Positions 12,901-24,900 of a DNA stretch of 64,000 bases are shown here, piece after piece. The stretch covers positions 15,237,501 through 15,301,500 of the forward strand of contig JALDNG010000022.1 of NCBI GenBank assembly GCA_024349245.1, given 5' to 3'. Within the stretch, counting starts at the first letter, position 1, and the number at the start of each line of letters is the position of its first letter. This stretch comes from Neodontobutis hainanensis. Lineage: Eukaryota; Chordata; Actinopteri; Gobiiformes; Odontobutidae. Made by a program: the position numbers and the translations under genes. The notes beneath the pieces are model-generated. The model did not search any database. It had not been told where the DNA came from and saw only the letters and a program-made list of their open reading frames with translations.

Positions 12901-15900
12901 TACAGTCATTTGGCCACACCTTACTTTTCCCTCTTTCAGAAAACGGTCCTTGTGATAAAGCCGCGTTGATCTTTCCACATTCTTTACAGGTCATACACAC
13001 ATTATTACGACAGCGGAGGTGTGGCAGCTCTGAGGAGAAAAGGTGAAGTCAGCTTTGAGACAGTGCCACTAAAACCTCTGCCACACTCGGTGGATAACTT
13101 TTCAAATTGGACTCCAACTAAACCACTTTTATATTTAAGAAAAGTAGACAATAAATTAAACAAGCTACTACTATTTCACACTTTTACTGTTACTGTTACT
13201 TTTACTGTAAAGGAACAGTTTATACATTTCCTTTTTCATTTATGGACAGAACTTGAAAAGACCTGGAAATAATATTTTGTGTTGTATATTATCCATGTCT
13301 TATTTTCCAAGCATTCTTTTTATTTTTTTACTTTATTTGGCCTTTGGCAGTGTGCACCTTCAGTAAAGCCATTTGAGATTAGAGTGTTGACCCTCCTAGG
13401 TTGCTGTAGTTTGTGAAGTGGAGTTTAAACTGAAGCAAAGAGGAATAGTTTGAATAATTCCAGTTGACAACTCCATATAAAACCCACAAACTTGAAGTTA
13501 AAAATTAAACTCTGGCTTAATCCACACAGTTACCATACATACAGTATACATGCATAATATATATTTGTGGTACAGTATTAAGGAGTCAAAAACTGTTCAA
13601 TCGTCCTGCTTATTTGTTGTTCAGTATATTTATTTATGAAATCTGTCATCCATTTACATAAATATCTATATAACAATACGTGTCTGGCATGTATATCCTT
13701 AATGCGCAAGTGAAAATATTACAAAATAACTAGAAAGCAGCTAATTGTCTGAGACATACTGTCATTCACAGTTTACAGCAAAAATGTTCTCTTTAACTAT
13801 ACTTTCTTCACAAGTACAGTTTGTTTTTATTTTGTTTAGTGACTTTTTATTTGGTGGCTTTCAACAGTCTTACTCTCGGCATTATGTCACATGATTTAAC
13901 TCTGGATAATATGGGCACATTAGGTCATGGCTCTTTATGACTTTCTCTTGAACTGTTTTATTGCACAGTGAGGTCATACAGTTGGATGCTGATATCGGTT
14001 TGGTTTTATCCCCCTTGTATTTTTAACCTGCCTGCATTACGCCCCCATGACTGTGATCAAATATAGATTTTGTTTGTTTTATGATATTAATAAATAATTA
14101 ATAAACAGCAGTGTAAAAGCTTCTCGTCTAACTCCTCTGTGTTTGTCTTGTTTTGTTTTTCACAGAGGGAATCCCTCAGGTGTACTACTTTGGTCCCTGT
14201 GGTAAATATAACGCCATGGTGCTGGAGCTGCTCGGGCCCAGTCTAGAGGATCTGTTTGACCTCTGTGACCGCACCTTTTCCCTCAAGACCGTCCTCATGA
14301 TAGCCATACAGCTGGTAAGAGTTTACAACAGAGCAGTGATAAGACAAAAATACATTTTTAACCAATCTAAACTATTATGAGTAGTTTTATTTATAAAGTA
14401 ATATAAAGCCTTACAAAAAAGCATCCCGTCATAAATATCTTTGACCTGAAACTAATAATAATAATAATCTGGGTGGTTTTACTAAGAAGGGAAGAGCGGG
14501 GCATGAAGCGTAATTAGTTTAACTGAGCTAACGTGAAGCACAATGGACAAAAGAGCCTTTGTGTGACGGTGAATATTTTCTTAAAATTGAAAACTTAAAT
14601 TCTGCTGAAATACAGTTGTTTAACTCTGAGCATGAGAGTATTTGGAGCCAAAGGTAGAACGGTTATGTAGTACATTAAAGTTTCTCCTCTCATGCCTTGT
14701 AGATAACGCGGATGGAGTACGTCCACACCAAGAGTCTGATCTACAGAGACGTAAAGCCCGAAAACTTCCTGGTGGGGCGGCCGGGAAGCAAGCGGCAGCA
14801 CACCATCCACATCATCGACTTTGGTCTGGCCAAAGAGTACATCGACCCCGAGACCAAAAAACACATCCCCTACCGGGAGCACAAGAGTCTGACCGGGACG
14901 GCGCGCTACATGAGCATCAACACACACCTGGGAAAAGGTCTGGGAGAGACTCATGATGGTGTTCTTGTTCTTTACATCTCTTTTAGTTGGTTTACCCCAA
15001 TGTCTGTTTTTAGGGCTGTATAGTCTTGTTAAATTTAAAGTCTTGATATGGAGTCTCATTAAAAAAGTGAAAATGCATGGCTAATCTGCATACATTGGCA
15101 AGTTAGCTGTGCATCAGACCAGTGCTATTCTTGTCAATTTCCAGCCACTTTGCTAAAGCTAGGCTATACAGAGTTATTATGACGACCTTTCTCTAGTGAT
15201 TATTGATTGTCTTTAGTGTCTACAGCCTTAATCTGAGCTGCTCTGGAATTTAGCAGCAGCTTTAGCCTCAACATAGCGCAGTAGTTCGAAAACAGAAACT
15301 ACTTTTTTGGCATTGTTCAAAATTAAGAACAGTCTGATATGACCTTCACTAAAATGTTATTTTTCATTTACAGTTTACTCCTTTACAAACCTTTACTTTC
15401 CAAAACTGCTTGTGCATTTTCATGGTCTACAAGCCCTCGTGTAATCCTTTGCATGTATTAACGGAATATAAAAACATAATGCTACCTGTTGAGAAAGACC
15501 AAAAGGTAAAAACAAAGTGGATAAAACATTTGCCACCATTACAACAATAAGATTAAGCATTTTAACACCATTTTACAGCCTGTATTAGTAGGCTGAGATT
15601 TGATTAATTTGTGCTCCTTTGTGTTACATCACGGCTGCTGTGGGAGGCATATTTTCAGGAACAGGCTTTGAATGAATATCTGCAAATAAGGCCCAAAACA
15701 AGCCCATATATAGTGTAAAAATGTAAGCTCTGATTATTGCTCATTTGCATTAACATAATAACAATACATACATAACTCTACCGAAGGACAGGGGGTTTAT
15801 TCTCTACATCCCCAAAGCTTTGTTATTTATTTGTTCCTGTTTTTAATTTCTAAATGTTTTTCTATTCCAGAGCAAAGCAGAAGGGACGATCTGGAGGCAC

Positions 15901-18900
15901 TGGGTCACATGTTTATGTACTTCCTCCGAGGGAGCCTCCCCTGGCAGGGCCTAAAGGTAATGATCACGCACACAACAGACGGATGGGATATGTTTAATAC
16001 TTGGCTCACGCATCTATCGTTCGGTGCAGCATCTCTTTCACACCTTATGCATAAAAAACTTACTCTATTAATAATCAAACAATTCTTTAGTGATGCATCA
16101 GCTTCCTTTGGTTGATTTTGAAATTAATACAAAAGGCCATGAAAATCACCTCAGTCTAAGCCACATCCTGATTGTGATGATGAATTTGCTTCTGTTACAT
16201 AATCAGTTTTTACACCTTTAGTATAATGGGTAGAAACACTTTTGAAAAGGCTTTTATCAAGTGCTGTTAGTGTGTTTCATATTCAAACTGTTTTAAATCA
16301 ATAGCCAGAGCGCATTTGAAGGCAGTAATCTGAAAAGGTGCACACAGAAGAAGACAAGACACCTCATCTGAGCAACATTTGCTGTGTGGGAGGATGCTCT
16401 TGTTGGATGAATGTGAGGGCTGTGGGACTGTGGAGGATGTGAGGCGGCTCAGGCCAAAGTGAGCTCTCACCTACACAAAGCATGACAATTTACATCAAAG
16501 TACTTTTTAGTTTTACATGGATTATCTGACATAGGGACGGAAAGTTTAATTAAGACAGAGATGTGTGAGAATGTTTTTTTTTTTCCACGAGGAACATATT
16601 TTTCCCAACTTCATTGTGTGCATGTGCTGCCTACTTGGAAAACTTAATGTGGACAAGATCAAGTCTAGTCACAGCTGAAGACGAGACTAAAACAGGGCCT
16701 TGACTGGAAGGAGGCTCACTTAGTGGATTATTGCATCTGTAACATGTCTACGTTAAGTAAAATTTATTTTTACTATCGAGATGCAGTATAAAAATGAATG
16801 TGTGTTGTGCCTTTATGTCCTGCAGGCAGACACTTTAAAGGAGAGGTACCAGAAAATCGGGGACACCAAACGAGCCACACCAATTGAAGTGCTGTGTGAA
16901 AGCTTCCCTGGTCTGTACAAATGTTCGTTTATTTCAATCATGGTGGTTTTGTTGGTCCAAACCAAATTTGACACATTATTTGTTACAGAAGAGATGGCCA
17001 CCTACCTGCGTTATGTGAGAAGACTGGATTTCTTTGAGAAGCCTGACTACGACTATTTAAGGAAGCTCTTCACCGACCTGTTTGATAAGAACGGCTTTGT
17101 CTTTGACTATGAATACGACTGGGTCGGCAAATCACTTGTGAGTCTCTAATGTTGGTTTTAACGATTACTGTTGTTTTTCTATTGACTTCTACAAAGTTTA
17201 GATTTATTGATTTGTGTCGTATGTGCTCCTGGTTTACATTTGGTCAAGCTCTGTTTCACAAAAGTGCCTCACACTGGTTTTTAGTGTTTGACCACACTTT
17301 AGTTTAAACTTTTATAAGTCCAACAAACTCAAATGTAAACTATCACCTGACTTATTAAGCGTTTATTACAGCACAAAGTAGGGGAGGGGCAATATAAGAT
17401 TATATCGCTCATCAAAAACAGTACAAAAACAAAAACAGTAAAGATTACTTGATCGTGACTAATTCACATAGCTGTTTTTTTTGTTTTGTTTTGTTTTTTT
17501 CTCACCACAATGCCATTTGCACATTTTTGTTTACGCCTTAAGACTGTGGTCACATTTGTGATTTAAGAAATAGATATTCAAATGCTGCGTTTTGCTCGGT
17601 CTTTGTTTTCTCTTTTTTGCTGTTGTTGTGGCCCGTTTTGTTCTGCGTGAAGGTTTTGCTAAACTCTTGCTAAAATGAAACTTCACTCTGTGTCCAGCGG
17701 AAACACAATAGTTTGTTAAATAAAAGTTAGCGAAGCAACTTTATTTGCCTCGAGGCTCTGTTGATTCAGGAGCAAATTCACAGGAATGCCACTTCAAATG
17801 GTTCTAGTGCTGCCATTGATTTAAGTGATGCCAACTTAGAAAATACAGAAAAATCCCTCAATCACAGTGATGTAAAGTGACACAAAGCACAAAAAACAAA
17901 GGACAACACCATCTGGAGCCTGAATGTTATTCTGAAGTACTTTTACTAATGATAACAGATGATTGGGTATAACTGATGATTTTCTGCGACGAATAGTCCT
18001 ATCTGAGACCTATCATGACACAGCACATCAGTTTAGGTACTTTATTATTGTAGATTTATTTTATAAAAAAAATAAATAAATAGTTGCCACACGACTAATG
18101 GCTTGTCTGTAACAAATTAGGAGGTTATCAATAATGGACACAGGTATAAGTGACACTAAATGCACTCAGACCAGGAAACAAGATGCTCCATGTTGGCAAC
18201 ATCTAATGGTAAATACCATACTACATTATCTATTTGAATAAAGAGTTGAGATCATGCAATACACATGACATGATCAATGTCTATGTGAGTCTGAGTGAAT
18301 TGCACCAAGTCTTGTTCTGTGAGTTTGGCTCCATTGTTGCAATTGGAATTGATTTAGAGTTGCTACGTCTCAAAATGGAGAAAAAGCTCTCAATCCCAGT
18401 GATTAGTCACACAAAACCATTTGAACGCTGTGCCCTAAGAGTGCTCTTAAAATCTGACGACTTACTAAGGATTAACGTTTGGGCCTCAATTGAAGCACAT
18501 TAACATTATTTTTATTACTTGGTCATGTTTTCTTCCTGGATCAGTTTTTACAGGTTTGACAGGTCTTGTGTACAGCATTTTGTTGATGGTTCAGTCATTT
18601 AAATGTCCGTTGCCGTGTATGCAACCAACTTTTTGTCCCAGACACAAACCAAGCAGACAGTCGACAAACAACTCTGAAGAACATGATGAAATGACTCACA
18701 CCTGTTTCCTTCTTCCTTCAGCCCACACCAATCGGTCCTATCCCGAGTGACGCGCCGCTACAGCCCAGCAGCAGAGACAAAGCACAACAGCAGACCAAAA
18801 ACCAGGTGAGGCCTTCCCTGTCCTCGTCATTCGAGTATTTTTCCTGTAAGCAGCTTCCCAAAGAAAACGTCTTAGTCCAATTTCTCTCCTGTTTTTAGTT

Positions 18901-21900
18901 TAAGTCTGTTTGTAGTAAATGAATCAATCGTCACGCATATACATCAAGAGGCAGGTTCTGTCGCCGCAGCCGTTTTAGCTTTAATTTATCCTCCACACCT
19001 TGCCACTCTAAGCCTTCAGTCATTGCGTGCATGGGTTGAAAATGCTTATTGCATTGTTCACACGGGTAATGACGAGCTCCTGCTTAGTGTGTGACAAAGT
19101 GATGTATTTGTTTTATTTTTTTTTTAAATCCTTTTATTGGCATGCTGACCCAGCCTTGTATTGAACTGTTGTTATAGAGCTTTCTGGTTAAAACTAGTCT
19201 ATGAATTATTTCTGATGTTACAAATGACAAGTCTGGCTGGTGTTTCCCGTAAAACCACACATGTACAAGTGCATTAGATTTAACGACCGAGCTGTTACAG
19301 TGGACTCTAGCCTTAATTTCCAGTTGTGTCCAATCTCCAACACAATTGGATTAGAAAAAAACATACCACCTTTTAAAGCACCGCCCACTGCACCACGACC
19401 ATGAGAGAAATGGTTCCTGGTTCAGACGATCGTCAAAGAAAACGGGATCAAACGCTTGCAGGCCAAACGCTTGTTGGGGGGAAAAAACATCCTCCCCAGA
19501 TCATGTAATTTATCTGAACTAGTGTTGAAGTCAAGACTGACCAAGACCAAGACAGTTTCAAATTCCAAAGTCCAGACTTAGAATAGGTCCAGACTCTTGG
19601 AGGTTAGTGTTTGCCGAAGGAGGCCAAGTTTAATACAGATTTTCAATTAAATAAATAAAAAATTATAGAAGTTTATATTCAATTCAAACTAATGACATTT
19701 GTGGTCTTGGTTTGTCTTGACGTTGGCGACAAGACAAAGACTTTTAGGGACCATGACAAGACCAAGACCGATCTCAAGTGCATTTTTGTCTGAATAAATA
19801 CATATATATAGAACACCCTCTAAAAACATATTTAGTTTCTAAAATACCCAGTGACCCATTCAGTACCAAGATCTGGGCCACGTTCAGATTCCATTTAAAT
19901 ACCTTTCTTTACTTCTTTATTCTGATTCTAGTTTAAACCTCTTTATATTCTCTTCACTGTCTTTGTGCCTAAATACATTTGGTTGTGGCCATGTGACTGA
20001 AAGGTATTTGGTGATAAACACTTGAACAGGTGTCTCTGCTGAAGAGGCAGGTGAGTATCAGTAGGAGTCTTCAGATCTTGTAAAAATGTGAGTTGATCAA
20101 GGCTGTTTTTCTGTTACTCCTGCATGATTTTAGTGTGTATCTGTGCTTTACATAAGAACAATTTGCTCCCCTTTTACTTCTCTATTAACATAGTTTGTCT
20201 TAACAAGCCTGCTTCTTGCTTGGGAAATGTCTTCTATAATTTTTTTTTTTCCTTTTTGTTTTTGTTCTTTTGTTTCCTCCCCTCCTCCTCCTCCTCACAA
20301 CCACTTTTCCCTCACCTCTTCCTCCTTTTCCTCACTTTACCACCACCTGGCTCTGTCCCCTTTTTTTGCACTTTTGCATCAAGTCACCCGAGCCCAAAGG
20401 AAGCGAGTCTCAGCCCACCCCCGTGACCAATAAGGAGACTTTGGGGTCGCACCTCACAGCTGAGCGCTTGGGGGGCTCTGTTCAGGTACTGCTGCTGCTA
20501 ATGCTAAGGCTGCTGCAGCCGCTCTGGTTGCTAATGCATGACGCTGCATAGTTTGTTTTTCCCGTGTTTGTTTGTTTGTTTGTTTTGACTCCCCCCCCTA
20601 TTCACACTGACTCCACACACACTGCCTGCCTCAGTCCTGCAGCTTTTCGTTTGTCTTAAATCTAAAGTTAGAGCTCTTCCACTTCTGTTCGCTACCCTTC
20701 CCTTCGCTTTAAACGCCTGATGCTGGCTGCTCAGAGAAAAGGACTGCGCAAAAGATATCCAGCCCCAGTGTTGTGCAATAGAAATACTCTGGGCTCGACT
20801 GATAATGAGTTTCACCAACCTATTCCATTTTTTAATCTAATAAAATTACAGCAGGGTTAACATGGCTCTGATATGACTTTCCTCAAACTAGCCAGGCTAA
20901 CATGGTCTGGGCCCACATCAGGAGTTTTTTTATTTGCTAGTTTATTTTTATTTTTAAAAGCAAATCATTTACACTTTTTTCAGCTAAGTTCATTTTTTTA
21001 GTCTATGACTTGTTTTGAAGGGGCCTCGATGACATTATCAATGTTGTATGGATTGGAGACAGTGGCTCTGAGGAAAAGATAGAAATGAAGAGTTGAAGAT
21101 GTTGAGGTTCTCTTTGGGAGTGACGAGGATATGGTGTAAGATCACTATCAAAAAGATGTATGCACAACTTTAAGCATTCGTATTCGTATTTTAGCATTCG
21201 TATTTGTATTTTTAAACATTTGTGCGTAAATTATCTTGACTGTAAAAATTTACGAGTACAACTCTGCTTTCTACGACTACGAATTCTTCACTACGAACAC
21301 GAATTCTAGTTTACGGGTACGAGTAAAAAAACGGTTGAAATGACGTCACTGCCGTCCCAGGGCAGGTAGTCGAACCTCGATTCCATCTAACGCGCATGCG
21401 TCAAAGGTGAAAGATGGCTAACAACAGACCTGAGGCTGCTAGCCTAGGCTCAGCATCACAGGTAAAATAAATAACGTGTTTATGCAACATTTTTATACGA
21501 TTTTACTATTTTGATAGCACTTTATAATGATATACATTCCTGCAACTCATAGACGTTATTGCTTTTGCTAGTGCTAGACGACAGAAGCGTTGATGAAGTG
21601 CTCTGTGTGAAAGTAACTTTATAGTTAGCGATGTTAGAACTTGACCTGTTAACTTAACTGCTATCATGTTTAGCAATGTCGATCAGAGCAGTAATGACAA
21701 CTGAGCCAGACGAAGAAACGTTACTTGCTTTAGATTGCAAAATAAAGATAACGTTAACTTAGCTATGCCTATTTGTTTGCAAACGCATTTCAGTTGTAAT
21801 GTCTTGAATGTCTATTTAACTTAACGTTACATAGTGTTTAATTGGTATGGCTAAGTAAACGGTACCATGTATTGCATCTAATATGTATTTTGGCATTTAC

Positions 21901-24900
21901 AGGGACAACTGGCTACTCGGTTACTGCAGCGTCTGGAATCAAGGATCTCTGACACGTTAAGTCATCCATAATTTAATTTGGACTACTTCCAGTACGTTGT
22001 AAATCAGGAAGCCTTTATTCTGACATTTGCATCCCAGCTGAAATTGTGGAGTGTCTTTTATTCTTTTAAAGAATGATCCACACAGCTCTTTCCTATTGTC
22101 AGCACCTGCAGTCTACCTGAAAATTCATTCAGTAAAATAAAAAACATTGACATTAGCCATAAGCAAACCTTTGACAGGGTATAACAACTCACTCCAAGGC
22201 AAAACTAACAAGTAAAAAAAAAAAAAAGTCAAAATAAGCATTGAATTGTTTTGTTTTATTGCTATTTTATTTGACAGTTTCTTGTTTCTGTGAATAACTT
22301 TATTAAATATTACAAAACCATTGTTTTGCTGTTATTATTGGTTCACTTTAAAACCAAAATGAAGTAATGTCACAGCAAGCTTTTTGTAACTGGCAGCCTG
22401 TTTCAGATGTTCATCTTTATACCATTAACTCTTCTGTAAAAACTGCTTATATCTTAGGTGTTTCTTTGTGTCAGACAGACTTTCAATGCACTGAACCATT
22501 GATATATAAATGTCTCTGCCAAATGATTTTAACGATGCAGGGATCAATCATGGACTGTACAGTTTCCATACTAGCTGGAGTCAGCGGGCACTAAATTTTT
22601 GGGACTTCAACTCCATAAGGTTCTTCAGGCACACCATCAAACATCTCCCAGTCAGTTCCAGCTCCATGTTCTGAAAATAGTGTTATTTTGTATAAAACAT
22701 TTAGAATATTTTTTTGAAAAACACTGCCAAGCACACATTGATGTACAAAGGCCTAAGTGCAGTGACTAAAAATAATTAAAATTATGCTCAGTTGACTGTC
22801 TAATTGTACGCTTAAGTGAAGCAACACACTACAGGCTAATTTTACATCTATATTTTTATTTAATAACTTTCTTCCAGAGTTACTGACACCATTAAAATGT
22901 TTTTACATTTCAGCTTTTTATACAAGTCTCAATTGACACTTTCAAGTTGAAAACATTTGAACTGCATTTTTTAACTGCACTTTGAGAGCTAGCTTCAACA
23001 AACCTGCAAATCTTCATCTGCGTCCCAAGGATTCTGCATGTGACCCACCTTCCAGTCCACCTTCCGATCGTAAAGGATGGGTGTCCCAGGCTTGAATGTT
23101 TAAATGGCCTTTGCCAGACGTGGAAGGAATGAATAAAGGGCACAAAACAGATGGACAGCATCTGACAAATCCAACAGGCCATCTTCTTCTAAACTGTGAA
23201 GAACTTCATAGTACAGATGAGTGAGTGATGAGAGTCCCAGACATCTCGCCATAGGCGTTCAATTCTAAATAAGAAATAAAAGGTCTTACTCAACTCAAAA
23301 GTAATCATTCACATACTCTTACTAAAAATACTTTCCAACAATGATTTAACATTCTCACTATGATTATACTGTAGATTATGTAAATTATCAGCAATAAAGC
23401 TCCCTCTTATGGTTCCTTTAACACTGAACATGGTTTCAGCAATTGCGACATTTTCAACGCCTACATTGCCCCTGACCCTGTAAAATGAATAGGGGAAATG
23501 CTCAGTTATAACTATAATTTATTACAACAAAATATTCCAATGAACATTACTGAAATGATTGACAAGAGCATAGAAACAGTAGCACAATATTACTATTTAC
23601 CTGAGCAGTTATTTGTTGCTGGTTCCAGATACAGTATCTATACAGACAACAGAGTTTCATTTAGTGAATATGCAAACGCGTTTAAATATACTCACATTGC
23701 CTACTGCACACAATAATGACTTAGGTTAATATACATTACCAAATGTAATGCATCAAAAATTTGTTTATTGAACGTGACTTTTGCAGTGCACATGGATAAA
23801 TGCACATTATTTAACTGCATGTAATCAACTACACTTGTCCTTTATATCCTTTATGTCCTTTTATATTTACTTTTACTTCCAGGTCCTCTTACCCAACTGT
23901 CTTCTTTTTCTTAATGTCTTAAGTCAATATAGAAACAAAAATAATACATAAAATAAATAATAATAATGCGGACGGACCCATATAGAGTCTATCAACCATC
24001 AACAGTCAATTTTGTGTCCACGTGCACTTATTACAAAGGCCGCTGTACGTATGTAGTATGTCCTCCTGAAGATGCAACACTCCTTCTCTAATAAAAACAC
24101 AGGGACTCATCTTTGAAGGAATTCAAGCCACTCCACAATTTCAGCTGGGATGCAAATGTCAGAATAAAGGCTTCCTGATTTACAACGTACTGGAAGTAGT
24201 CCAAATTAAATTATGGATGACTTAACGTGTCAGAGATCCTTGATTCCAGACGCTGCAGTAACCGAGTAGCCAGTGGTCCCTGTAAATGCCAAAATACATA
24301 TTAGATGCAATACATGGTACCGTTTACTTAGCCATACCAATTAAACACTATGTAACGTTAAGTTAAATAGACATTCAAGACATTACAACTGAAGTACGTT
24401 TGCAAACAAATAGGCATAGCTAAGTTAACGTTATCTTTATTTTGCAATCTAAAGCAAGTAACGTTTCTTCGTCTGGCTCAGTTGTCATTACTGCTCTGAT
24501 CGACATTGCTAAACATGATAGCAGTTAAGTTAACAGGTCAAGTTCTAACATCGCTAACTATAAAGTTACTTTCACACAGAGCACTTCATCAACGCTTCTG
24601 TCGTCCAGCACTAGCAAAAGCAATAACGTCTATGAGTTGCAGGAATGTATATCATTATAAAGTGCTATCAAAATAGTAAAATCGTATAAAAATGTTGCAT
24701 AAACACGTTATTTATTTTACCTGTGATGCTGAGCCTAGGCTAGCAGCCTCAGGTCTGTTGTTAGCCATCTTTCACCTTTGACGCATGCGCGTTAGATGGA
24801 ATCGAGGTTCGACTACCTGCCCTGGGACGGCAGTGACGTCATTTCAACCGTTTTTTTACTCGTACCCGTAAACTAGAATTCGTGTTCGTAGTGAAGAATT

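Larger units (their letters stand above)
14938..18721 (+). other. csnk1g2 introns around the C-lobe exons
   Basis: Outside the exons at 15871, 16826 and 16989 nothing distinct is seen; an ORF at 18234-18503 crosses repeat-free intron sequence and has no recognisable product. Confidence 0.6.

Noticed and set aside
14595..15059. 154-codon minus-strand frame
   Set aside because: Antisense shadow of the catalytic-loop exon.
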